A DNA stretch of 64,000 nucleotides, from positions 553,713-617,712 of the forward strand of contig NZ_BBUY01000002.1 in assembly GCF_001590865.1 (NCBI RefSeq), given 5' to 3'. The DNA comes from Streptomyces sp. NBRC 110611 (lineage in GTDB: Bacteria; Actinomycetota; Actinomycetes; Streptomycetales; Streptomycetaceae). This document shows positions 8,460 through 15,757 of the stretch, piece by piece. Numbering within the stretch: position 1 is the first letter of the stretch; every line of letters begins with the position of its first letter. Below the pieces are notes generated by a model that saw only the letters and a list, made by a program, of their open reading frames with translations, had not been told where the DNA came from and did not search any database. A program made the position numbers and the translations under genes.

Positions 8460-8873
8460 ATGAACACCACGGTCAGCTGCGAGCTGCACCTGCGCCTCGT
8501 TGTGTCGAGCGAGTCCTCACTGCCTGTACCCGCGGGCCTGCGGTATGACACGGCCGATCCCTATGCCGTGCACGCCACCTTCCACACCGGAGCCGAGGAG
8601 ACCGTCGAGTGGGTTTTCGCCCGCGATCTCCTCGCCGAGGGGCTGCACCGTCCCACCGGCACCGGAGACGTCCGGGTATGGCCGTCCCGGAGCCACGGAC
8701 AGGGCGTGGTCTGCATCGCCCTGAGCTCCCCGGAAGGAGAAGCCCTGCTCGAGGCCCCCGCGCGGGCCCTCGAGTCGTTCCTCAAGAGGACCGACGCCGC
8801 CGTACCGCCCGGTACGGAGCACCGGCATTTCGATCTCGACACCGAGCTTTCCCACATTCTCGCGGAGAGCTGA
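8460..8873 (+). CDS. ssgB: sporulation-specific cell division activator SsgB
   Basis: The 137-residue product agrees closely, from memory, with SsgB, the most conserved SsgA-like protein. It starts MNTTVSCELHLRLVV and ends DTELSHILAES. SsgB localizes at future septum sites in aerial hyphae and recruits FtsZ, so this gene marks the genome as that of a sporulating streptomycete or close relative. The ATG has GAAAGG 12 bases upstream; earlier in-frame codons are excluded by that site and by the fixed length of the family. Confidence 0.97.
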   Translation: MNTTVSCELHLRLVVSSESSLPVPAGLRYDTADPYAVHATFHTGAEETVEWVFARDLLAEGLHRPTGTGDVRVWPSRSHGQGVVCIALSSPEGEALLEAPARALESFLKRTDAAVPPGTEHRHFDLDTELSHILAES

Positions 8874-9099
8874 GACGCAGACCGGTTACCGAAAGCACCC
8901 ACCCGCTCACTTGCGACCGTCCGACTCGGGGAGACGGCGCAGGACCGACAAGTCCATACGGCACACTTCGGCGTCGTCGTCGCGGTATCTCCCGCGACAG
9001 ACGGCGCCGGAGCTCGTGGGACGCGCTAGAGTCGGCGACCATTCGGCAACGACACCGGGGCGGCGCCCGTCCGACCCCACCCGGCCAGGGAGCGGAACC

Positions 9100-9666
9100 G
9101 TGATGATCACCCATGACACCCGGTACGCGCTGGACGTGGTCGTCGACCTGCTGAACACGGCTCCGGGCGGCGGATCGCCCGACGCCCCGGACCGCCTGGC
9201 CGATGTCGCGGCACTGGAGGATTTCGTACGGCGGCACAGCTTCAGCGATCTCGGCGTGCTCGGCCCCGGTGATCTGGCGGCGGTGCGGTCCGTGCGCGAG
9301 CGGTTCGCCGAGGTCTTCTCGGCCGGGGACGACCGCACCGCGGCCGAGCGGCTCAACGCGCTGGTCGCCTCCGCGGGCACCACACCACGGCTGACCGATC
9401 ACGACGACTACGACTGGCACGTCCACTACTTCGCGCCCGGCGCCTCGGCCGCCGACCATCTGGCCGCGGACGGCGGGATGGCGCTGGCCTTCCTCGTCGT
9501 GGCCGGGGAGCGCGAGCGGCTGCGCCGCTGCGAGGCGCCCGACTGCCGGCACGCCTTCGTCGACCTCTCCCGCAACCGCTCCCGGCGCTACTGCGACAGC
9601 CGCACCTGCGGGAACCGGCTGCATGTCGCCGCCTACCGGGCCCGGCGGCGGGAGGCCACCGGCTAG
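9100..9666 (+). CDS. CGNR zinc-finger protein
   Basis: About 188 residues. The N-terminal half is the ABATE-like domain (TRYALDVVVDLLNTAPG). The C-terminus carries the CGNR zinc finger, CEAPDCRHAFVDLSRNR followed by RRYCDSRTCGNRLHVAAYR, with four Cys for zinc. The family is thought to act as DNA-binding regulators of stress responses. GGGAG lies seven bases before GTG (9100) and ten before the adjoining ATG (9103); either could start translation. The 226 bp upstream, after ssgB, show no gene. Confidence 0.88.
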   Translation: MMITHDTRYALDVVVDLLNTAPGGGSPDAPDRLADVAALEDFVRRHSFSDLGVLGPGDLAAVRSVRERFAEVFSAGDDRTAAERLNALVASAGTTPRLTDHDDYDWHVHYFAPGASAADHLAADGGMALAFLVVAGERERLRRCEAPDCRHAFVDLSRNRSRRYCDSRTCGNRLHVAAYRARRREATG

Positions 9667-9711
9667 GGCCCGTGCCGGAAGGACGCGGAGCGGCGGCGCC
9701 GCATACCGGGC

Positions 9712-9867
9712 TCACAGGATGAAGAGGTCGTGTACTGCCCCGAGGAGCAGCAGCAGGCCGATCACGGCGAGGAAGAGCATCAGCGGCGGCTGGGACAGCG
9801 CGAACAGGCAACCGCGTGGTTCGGGGGACGGGGCGTCGTCCTGGGTGAGGGCGCACTCATCGTTCAT
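9712..9867 (-). CDS. 51-residue hydrophobic small protein
   Basis: The ORF encodes MNDECALTQDDAPSPEPRGC, then a 27-residue hydrophobic helix (SQPPLMLFLAVIGLLLLLGA) and a short end VHDLFIL. It is a clear single-span membrane miniprotein. The helix and polar N-terminus are unlike random antisense GC-rich sequence. Ribosome site weak (GCGCGAG). It lies 68 bp downstream of another minus-strand membrane gene and may be cotranscribed. Function unknown. Confidence 0.6.
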   Translation of the reverse strand: MNDECALTQDDAPSPEPRGCLFALSQPPLMLFLAVIGLLLLLGAVHDLFIL

Positions 9868-9935
9868 CTCGCGCGCATCATGACGCAGATGATCGTCCGA
9901 GTACGCCCAAATAGCCCCTCAGCAGCGGGAGTTCA

Positions 9936-10385
9936 TCAGATCCCGTGCTTTTTCAGGATCGCTTCGATGTCCGAGAAGTCATCCTTCGGTGCGCTCTCCG
10001 CGGCCTGCGGGGCCTTCCCCCCGGCGGCCGGCCGGCCCGCGCCGAGCGACGGTGCCGAGGCGGCCGGCGCCACCGCGCCGGACGCGGCGGTGGCCCGTGC
10101 GGCCTTGCGCTCCCTACGGCCGCCGATCCCCCGGCGGCGCTCCACACCCCGGCTGACCATGAACAGCACGGCGGAGAGCGCCAGCAGCCCGAAGCCGGCC
10201 CAGACCGTCGGCTTGAAGACGACACTGGTCACCCAGTCGATGACGCCCGTCATCACCAGGCCGACCGGAATCAGCGAGTAGGCGGCGATACGGGTCGCGG
10301 CCAGAAACTTCTTGCGGTACGCCGTCAGCGCGGCGATGCCCAGGCCCGCTGCCGACAGTGCGGCACAGACAGTCGAGGTCAGCAT
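9936..10385 (-). CDS. small membrane protein with acidic C-terminal tail
   Basis: 149 residues. Three hydrophobic helices lie in the first 85 residues: STVCAALSAAGLGIAALTAY, AAYSLIPVGLVMTGVIDWV and VWAGFGLLALSAVLFMVSRG. They are followed by a basic patch and an Ala/Pro-rich tail ending DDFSDIEAILKKHGI, a conserved-looking helix. Homologues in Streptomyces have been labelled cellulose synthase, but nothing here resembles a glycosyltransferase, so I leave it unnamed. Monocistronic or paired with the miniprotein downstream. Confidence 0.75.
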   Translation of the reverse strand: MLTSTVCAALSAAGLGIAALTAYRKKFLAATRIAAYSLIPVGLVMTGVIDWVTSVVFKPTVWAGFGLLALSAVLFMVSRGVERRRGIGGRRERKAARATAASGAVAPAASAPSLGAGRPAAGGKAPQAAESAPKDDFSDIEAILKKHGI

Positions 10386-10499
10386 CCGGTCCTCCTGCCG
10401 GTCGAGGGGCGAGCAGGCGGCGCGCTGCTCTCTTCCATCCTGCCCTGTCCAGCCCCGTGCAGGCCATGTTCCGGTACGGGATCAGGGACATCTCCGGGT

Positions 10500-10600
10500 C
10501 GCCTCAGGGTCGGGATCCTCCCCGGGTCCCGGTCCGGGCGCCGGTTCGGGCGCCGGGCCGGGTGCCGGGCAGGGCCCCGGGCCGGGGCACCTCCCGGCGC
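10500..10600. repeat. GC-rich imperfect repeat upstream of DsbA-like gene
   Basis: Short CGGGCGCCGG / GTCCGGG / GCCGGGC units succeed one another for about 100 bp between two divergent genes. The units are irregular, so replication slippage in an intergenic tract is likely. Confidence 0.5.
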
Positions 10601-10630
10601 CGGCCGACGGGGTACTGGGAGACTGGCCCC

Positions 10631-11161
10631 ATGAACGACGCCACCACGCCCGCCGCCGCCCGTCCCGTCCGTCCTGTTCTGGACGTGTGGTGCGACCTGC
10701 AGTGCCCGGACTGCCACACCGCCCAGGAGGACCTGCGGGCGCTGCGGGAACGCTACGGCGACCGGCTGGAGATCCGGCTGCGCCACTTCCCGCTGCCGAA
10801 GAACAAGCACGCCTACGCGGCCGCACAGGCCGCCGAGGAGGCCGCCGAACAGGGCCGGGGCCGGCCGTACGCCGAGGCGGTGCTGGCGCGCACCGAGGAG
10901 CTCGGCCGGCGCGGCGAGCAGCTGCTGCTGGACATCGCCGGGGAGCTGGGCCTCGATGCCGAGGAGCTGGACACCGCGCTGATCGACGGGCGGCATCTGC
11001 TGGTCGTCGACGCGGACCAGGCCGAGGGCAAGGCGATCGGGGTGACCGGCACGCCGACGTATGTGATCGGCGGTGAGCGGCTCGACGGCGGCAGGAGCCA
11101 GGAGGGACTGCGCGCCCGCATCGAGGAGATCGCCGACCGGCTGCTGGCCGAGCAGGGCTGA
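10631..11161 (+). CDS. DsbA family oxidoreductase (FrnE-like, cytoplasmic)
   Basis: 176 residues of thioredoxin fold with the active site CPDC (WCDLQCPDCHTAQ, residues about 23-35) and the cis-proline segment GVTGTPTYVIGG near the C-terminus. There is no signal peptide, so it should act in the cytoplasm as a thiol-disulfide oxidoreductase or isomerase. An alpha-helical insertion separates the two parts as in DsbA/FrnE. Single gene, convergent with the GNAT gene. Confidence 0.85.
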   Translation: MNDATTPAAARPVRPVLDVWCDLQCPDCHTAQEDLRALRERYGDRLEIRLRHFPLPKNKHAYAAAQAAEEAAEQGRGRPYAEAVLARTEELGRRGEQLLLDIAGELGLDAEELDTALIDGRHLLVVDADQAEGKAIGVTGTPTYVIGGERLDGGRSQEGLRARIEEIADRLLAEQG

Positions 11162-11200
11162 GCCCGCCCCGGACCCGCCACACCCCGCCCCGGTGACGAC

Positions 11201-11260
11201 ACGGCCGGACCCGGGGACGTCACGGCCGGACCCGGGGACGTCACGGCCGGACCCGGGAGG
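11201..11260. repeat. 21-bp tandem repeat, about 2.9 copies
   Basis: Two perfect 21-bp units starting ACGGCCGGACCCGGG, plus a partial third, fill the space between two convergent genes. No hairpin-plus-T-run is evident, but the CCCGGG and CGGCCG cores could fold. Confidence 0.8.
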
Positions 11261-11276
11261 GGGCGTCACGGCCGGT

Positions 11277-12107
11277 TCAGAGGATCGGCTTCCACAGCCG
11301 GTACGCGGCGGTCCGGTAGCCCAGTGAGTCGTACAGGCGGCGCGCCGGCGTGTTGTCCGCGTGGACGCTCAGCCCGAGGGCGGCACGGCCCGCGGCGAGG
11401 CTGATCCGCTCGGCGACCAGCATCAGGGTGCGGCCGTGGCCGCGCCCGCGGTGGTCCGGCGCCACCCACACATCGACGACATAGCCGCCCGGCTGCCCGG
11501 GCCGGCGCAGGGCCACCCACAGGTGGCCGACGTCCGTACCGTCGTGCACCAGGAAGCGCAGCGCCTGGCCGGGCGTCGCGGCGCCGTCCGGCAGCAGCTC
11601 ACGGTGCTCGGCCCGGGCGGTCTTCTCCGCGTGGTCCCCGGACATCCCCTGCGCCGTCTGCGCCCGGACGTACTCGGCGACCGCCGCGTCCCGCCAGGCC
11701 GGGTACTCCGCGGCGCTCAACGGGCGGTCCGCGCTGCCTTCGGGCAGGCGGGGCGCCTCGGTCAGGGGCTTGCTCAGCAGCCTGCCGCGCTCGGTGTAGC
11801 CCAGCGCGGCCGCGAGCCGTACGGCGGCCGCGGCCTCGGCCGGGACGGTCAGCTCGATCCGCCGGCAGCCCCAGCCGCGCAGCACCTCCTCGGCGGCGAG
11901 CGCGGCGACCGTGGCACGGCCGCGCCGCCGGTCCGCGGGGTCGATGCGCAGATCGGCGATCCGGCCGGCGGCCGGGCCGGACCGGCTGTCGGTCGCCAGC
12001 CGGACCCCGCCGACGCGGCGGCTGTTGTCACAGACGTCGTACCGGCGGGCCCGGGTGCCGTCGTCGTGGCGTTCTTCCGGTCCGGCGGGGCGCAGCGTAG
12101 TGGTCAC
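11277..12107 (-). CDS. tandem-domain GNAT acetyltransferase
   Basis: 276 residues with two GNAT-like halves. In the first, RIADLRIDPADRRRGRATVAA gives the acetyl-CoA loop. In the second, YVVDVWVAPDHRGRGHGRTL, LGLSVHADNTPARRLYDSLGY and the closing TAAYRLWKPIL are complete. The first half lacks the usual first strands and may be structural. GTG start with GAGAG six bases upstream. Substrate unknown. Confidence 0.85.
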   Translation of the reverse strand: MTTTLRPAGPEERHDDGTRARRYDVCDNSRRVGGVRLATDSRSGPAAGRIADLRIDPADRRRGRATVAALAAEEVLRGWGCRRIELTVPAEAAAAVRLAAALGYTERGRLLSKPLTEAPRLPEGSADRPLSAAEYPAWRDAAVAEYVRAQTAQGMSGDHAEKTARAEHRELLPDGAATPGQALRFLVHDGTDVGHLWVALRRPGQPGGYVVDVWVAPDHRGRGHGRTLMLVAERISLAAGRAALGLSVHADNTPARRLYDSLGYRTAAYRLWKPIL

Positions 12108-12224
12108 TAGGACTCTCTACCCGCCCGCGCGACACCGTCATCACCTCGGATGCCCTGCCCCGGATCGACCGCGCACCACCCACGGCGGATCGACCGCGCA
12201 TCACATCCCGCGGAGCGCGTTCCC

Positions 12225-13049
12225 TTACCGCGGATCGAAGTCGGCGGCGGCCCGCTCGGCGAAGATCCGCATGGCTTCGGCGGTCACCGGGCCCGGGGCG
12301 TCGGCCAGTTGGCGGCCGTCGATCCGGGTCACCGCCTGGATGTCGCGCAGCGAGGAGGTCAGGAAGATCTCCTCGGCCCGCTCCAGGGCGTCCAGCGGCA
12401 GATCGGTCTCCTTGGCGCCGGCCCAGGCGAGGGTCAGCGCGCGGGTGATGCCCGCCAGGCAGCCCGAGTGCAGCGGCGGGGTGTGCAGTTCGCCGTCCAG
12501 GACGACGAAGACGTTGGAGCCGGTGCCCTCGCAGAGCGCGCCGACGGAGTTGCCGAACAGCGCCTCGGAGGCGCCCCGTTCACGGGCCCGGGCCAGGGCG
12601 ACGACGTTCTCGCCGTACGACGTGGACTTCAGGCCGGCCAGCGCACCACGTTCGTTACGGGTCCAGGGGACGGTGACCGCGGCCGTGGTGTCGGGGCGGC
12701 GGGAGGTCTCGGAGAGTGCGACGACCAGCGTGGGTCCGGCCTCGCCGCGGTCCGAGCCGAGCGGGGAGACGCCGCCGGTGTAGGTGATCCGCAGCCGGCC
12801 GAGGGCCATCGGGACGGCGTCGAGGACGGCCGCGCAGCCACGCCGTACCTCGTCGAGGTCGGGGGCGGGCAGGCCGAGGCCGCGGGCCGAGGTGGTGAGG
12901 CGCTCGAGGTGACGGGTGAGGGCGAAGGCGCGTCCGTGGACGGCCTTGACGGTCTCGAAGACCCCGTCGCCGACGGTCAGGCCGTGATCGAAGACCGAGA
13001 CCCGGGCGCTCTCGGTGTCCCGCAGTGCCCCGTCGAGCCAGATCCTCAT
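12225..13049 (-). CDS. pabC: aminodeoxychorismate lyase-like class IV aminotransferase
   Basis: 274 residues of PLP fold type IV. WLDGALRDTESARVSVFDHGLTVGDGVFET opens the domain. The catalytic Lys lies in GALAGLKSTSYGENVVAL, and EGTGSNVFVVLDGELHTPPL with AGITRAL binds the cofactor phosphate. It follows the PabB-like gene with an ATGA overlap, so the pair should make p-aminobenzoate for folate from chorismate. A branched-chain or D-amino acid aminotransferase is the alternative. The symbol rests on context. Confidence 0.82.
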   Translation of the reverse strand: MRIWLDGALRDTESARVSVFDHGLTVGDGVFETVKAVHGRAFALTRHLERLTTSARGLGLPAPDLDEVRRGCAAVLDAVPMALGRLRITYTGGVSPLGSDRGEAGPTLVVALSETSRRPDTTAAVTVPWTRNERGALAGLKSTSYGENVVALARARERGASEALFGNSVGALCEGTGSNVFVVLDGELHTPPLHSGCLAGITRALTLAWAGAKETDLPLDALERAEEIFLTSSLRDIQAVTRIDGRQLADAPGPVTAEAMRIFAERAAADFDPR

Positions 13050-14113
13050 CGCTCTCCTCCGCTCTCCTCGTACGGCCCCGACGCTACCGCCAGCAGCCGG
13101 CTCGCCTTCAGCTCGGTCTCCGCCCACTCCCGCTCCGGATCGGAGTCCCAGATGATCCCGGCGCCGGCGCCGAAGCGGAGCACCGGTCCCCCGGGCGGGG
13201 TGCGGTCGATCCAGAACGTCCTTATGCCGACGTTGAGCTCACCGGTGCGGCGGTCGGCGTCGACCCAGCCGATGCCGCCGCAGTACGGGCCGCGGGGCGC
13301 GGTCTCCAGCTCGTCGATGATCCGCAGCGCGCTGGACTTGGGGGCGCCGGAGACCGAGCCGGGCGGGAAGGTCGCGTCCAGCAGGTCCGCCCAGGCGCTC
13401 TTCTCGCCGGCCGGGTCCAGTTCCCCGCTCACCGTGGAGACGAGGTGGACCAGGCCGGGGTGCTCCTCGACGGCGCACAGTGCCGGGACGGTGACCGTGC
13501 CGGTGGCGCAGACCCGGCCGAGGTCGTTGCGGACCAGGTCCACGATCATCACGTTCTCCGCCCGGTCCTTCTCCGAGAGGTCGGCCGCGGTCCGGCCGGT
13601 GCCCTTGATCGGGCCGGACGAGACGGTGCGGCCGTCGCGCCGCAGGAAGAGCTCCGGGGAAGCACTGGCGATCTCGACGCCCTGGCCGGGCAGCCGGATC
13701 GTGCCGGCGTACGGGGCCGGGTTGCCGTGGGCCAGCACCGCGGAGAGCGCGTCCACGTCGGCGCGGGCGGGGTCGGGCAGCGGTGCGGTCAGCACCCGGC
13801 ACAGATTCACCTGGTACACGTCGCCCGCCGCGATGTGTTCGCGGACCCGCCGTACGCCGGCGGTATAGGCCGCGCGGTCCAGGGAGCTGGTCCAGGCGCC
13901 CCGCGCCGGGCCCCGCCAGCCGTCGGGAACGGGCGCGTCCGCCGCGGTGGCGGGGCGTACGTCGCCGAAGCGGGCGCAGACCACCGAGCCCTCGAAGTCG
14001 GCGGCCACCGCCCACCAGCCCGTGGAGTCCAGGGCCGCGGGATCGGTGGTCACATCGCGCAGATCGGTGGCTATCAGGCCACCGAAGCGGGCCATAGGAG
14101 CGAAGTCGTGCAC
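13046..14113 (-). CDS. pabB: aminodeoxychorismate synthase component I (chorismate-binding)
   Basis: About 355 residues containing the chorismate-binding domain of PabB/TrpE/MenF proteins: YQVNLCRVL, ASASPELFLRRDGRTVSSGPIKGT, DLVRNDLGRVC, PPGSVSGAPK and GPYCGGIGWV. It forms 4-amino-4-deoxychorismate, using ammonia from a glutaminase encoded elsewhere. GTG at 14113 (MHDFAPMARF) is taken as start; an ATG at 14095 is possible, and neither has a clear ribosome site. Coupled to the pabC-like gene. The family is shorter than classic PabB, as usual in Streptomyces. Confidence 0.85.
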   Translation of the reverse strand: MHDFAPMARFGGLIATDLRDVTTDPAALDSTGWWAVAADFEGSVVCARFGDVRPATAADAPVPDGWRGPARGAWTSSLDRAAYTAGVRRVREHIAAGDVYQVNLCRVLTAPLPDPARADVDALSAVLAHGNPAPYAGTIRLPGQGVEIASASPELFLRRDGRTVSSGPIKGTGRTAADLSEKDRAENVMIVDLVRNDLGRVCATGTVTVPALCAVEEHPGLVHLVSTVSGELDPAGEKSAWADLLDATFPPGSVSGAPKSSALRIIDELETAPRGPYCGGIGWVDADRRTGELNVGIRTFWIDRTPPGGPVLRFGAGAGIIWDSDPEREWAETELKASRLLAVASGPYEESGGER

Positions 14114-14189
14114 GTCAGTGAGTCTATGGCGGCGGCCCCTCGGCCGCCTGTGCCGAGCGAGCGGCGCAGCACGCTGCACAAACACGTTT

Positions 14190-14217
14190 TTGTACTGGCC
14201 CCGGAATCCGCTAAAGT
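14190..14217 (+). promoter_or_regulatory. housekeeping-type promoter of the tRNA cluster
   Basis: TTGTAC, 16 bases, TAAAGT lies about 73 bases before tRNA-Gly, preceded by a T-rich stretch unusual in this DNA. Good match to the SigA/HrdB consensus. Confidence 0.6.
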
Positions 14218-14289
14218 TCAACACGTCGCCGGGACGCGGAAGCGCCCCGGAGGCCGGGTCGCTTCCGGACGTAGTCTGGGAGAGACACT

Positions 14290-14362
<73 letters not shown>

Positions 14363-14397
14363 CGAAGTGGGGGATCTTCCCGAACCCCCGCACTCCT

Positions 14398-14468
14398 GGT
14401 GGAGTGGCCGAGAGGCGAGGCAACGGCCTGCAAAGCCGTCTACACGGGTTCAAATCCCGTCTCCACCT
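14398..14468 (+). tRNA. tRNA-Cys (anticodon GCA)
   Basis: 71 nt, acceptor GGTGGAG/CTCCACC, anticodon arm ACGGC-CTGCAAA-GCCGT giving GCA, T-arm GGTTCAAATCC. Second gene of the cluster. Confidence 0.96.
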
Positions 14469-14472
14469 CCAA

Positions 14473-14544
14473 GGACGATTAGCTCAGCGGGAGAGCGCTT
14501 CCCTGACACGGAAGAGGTCACTGGTTCAATCCCAGTATCGTCCA
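14473..14544 (+). tRNA. tRNA-Val (anticodon GAC), copy 1
   Basis: 72 nt, acceptor GGACGAT/ATCGTCC, anticodon arm CTTCC-CTGACAC-GGAAG giving GAC. It begins only four bases after tRNA-Cys. Confidence 0.96.
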
Positions 14545-14568
14545 CTGATCCGGTTCTTCCGGATCCCC

Positions 14569-14640
14569 GCGCGATTAGCTCAGCGGGAGAGCGCTTCCCT
14601 GACACGGAAGAGGTCACTGGTTCAATCCCAGTATCGCGCA
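14569..14640 (+). tRNA. tRNA-Val (anticodon GAC), copy 2 with changed acceptor stem
   Basis: 72 nt. Identical to copies 1 and 3 except in the acceptor stem, which reads GCGCGAT/ATCGCGC. Both strands of the stem changed together, so pairing is kept. Confidence 0.95.
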
Positions 14641-14674
14641 CGCAGCTGCGGGTCCTTGTGGCCCGCGGTCCCGA

Positions 14675-14746
14675 GGACGATTAGCTCAGCGGGAGAGCGC
14701 TTCCCTGACACGGAAGAGGTCACTGGTTCAATCCCAGTATCGTCCA
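14675..14746 (+). tRNA. tRNA-Val (anticodon GAC), copy 3
   Basis: 72 nt, same sequence as copy 1 including acceptor GGACGAT/ATCGTCC. Last gene of the cluster, followed by a strong terminator. Confidence 0.96.
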
Positions 14747-14751
14747 CACTG

Positions 14752-14793
14752 AAGCCCGAGGGCCGGAGTCTTACGCTCCGGCCCTCGGGCTTT
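14752..14793 (+). terminator. terminator of the tRNA cluster
   Basis: Perfect 17-bp stem (14752-14768 with 14776-14792), seven-base loop, followed by T residues, five bases after the last tRNA. Confidence 0.9.
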
Positions 14794-14821
14794 GTGCGAG
14801 TTGCGCTTCGTGAAGAGCTCG

Positions 14822-14853
14822 AAGGCCGGGCATCTCCCCAGATGCCCGGCCTT
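14822..14853 (-). terminator. terminator facing the tRNA cluster
   Basis: Perfect 14-bp stem (AAGGCCGGGCATCT with its complement) and loop CCCC. It lies downstream of the convergent minus-strand membrane protein gene and is likely its terminator, insulating it from the tRNA cluster. Confidence 0.8.
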
Positions 14854-14936
14854 TCGTGCCGTCCGCCGCACCCCCGTCCCCACGGGGTTCAGCCGGAGGT
14901 CCCTCCCGGGCCGCTCTCCCGGGCCTGGGGTGCCAT

Positions 14937-15146
14937 TCAGCGCCCCAGCATTCCGGCCACGGACGACGCCTGTGTGACGACGGCTTCCAAGCCGCCGAAG
15001 ACCACCGCGAGCACGATGGCCAGCGGCAGCACCATGGCCACCGCGACCAGCGGATGGCGGGTACCCGAGGACGGCCGGCCGCCGAACGCCGAGTCGAGCC
15101 GGCGCCACCGCGGCCGAAGGGCCGTCCGTCCTGGCACCCGGTCCAT
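14937..15146 (-). CDS. 69-residue single-span membrane protein
   Basis: A basic N-terminus (MDRVPGRTALRPRWRRLDSA), then one hydrophobic helix (LVAVAMVLPLAIVLAVVFGG), then a short end LEAVVTQASSVAGMLGR. AGGAG lies seven bases before the ATG, which is good support for translation. Function unknown. Upstream sequence is long and non-coding, so it has its own promoter. Confidence 0.7.
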   Translation of the reverse strand: MDRVPGRTALRPRWRRLDSAFGGRPSSGTRHPLVAVAMVLPLAIVLAVVFGGLEAVVTQASSVAGMLGR

Positions 15147-15757
15147 CGCCCCGCTCCTGTCGTCTTGGCGCGGCGGGTGTCTGACCTCGGGGGACGAGTG
15201 CTGCACCCGCCGCTTGAGAACAACAGTAGGCAACCGGCGGGCACCGGGCGTCATGCCGTCGTACCGATTGGTCGGCCTCCAGGAGGATGACGGGGCGGAG
15301 CCCCGTCTACTCCCCTGGGTGGAGACAGGGCGCCGAAGACCTGGGGACATCCCCGAGAAAAGCCGTCCGGCCACCGCTCCACGGCCTCTCGGAGTGACCT
15401 CGCTCACGTCAACCCGCCCCCCGCGGAACCCGCGCCGCCCCCGCGACGCCTTCCGCCGGCCCCCATTTCCCCCTCGCCCGCGCCCGGGACGGGCCCCCGC
15501 CGCCCTCGCCCGGCCGACGGCACCCGTCTTCCGCCCCGTCAATCCCCGTTCCCCGGCGGAACATTGGGCCCGGGAACGGGAAGTCGGCCCGTACGACGGC
15601 CGATTCCGGCCCGTGTCCCGGGCATCGCAGCCTCCGCTGACATCCGGTCGCCGACGCATGCGCGGCCTCTCAGCACACCGAGCCGTCAATCCGTAAGCTG
15701 TGCCACGTCAGACGGTTGGCAGCGGAGGGGCCTCCCCACCGCAGGTAGGGGACGGAC
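15147..15757. other. 611-bp intergenic region
   Basis: The region lies between a divergent membrane miniprotein and a kinase gene. Frames stay open by GC bias, but none has a ribosome site and a plausible product. The middle (15410-15560) is proline/arginine-codon-like low-complexity sequence. Both flanking promoters should lie here; I could not single out a convincing -35/-10 pair. Confidence 0.5.

Noticed and set aside
11201..11260. Direct repeats that could suggest a CRISPR array
   Set aside because: The 21-bp units are directly adjacent without spacers and there are no cas genes in the window.
15147..15757. Coding frames in the large gap before the kinase
   Set aside because: They lack ribosome sites and read as Arg/Pro-rich low-complexity sequence in every register.
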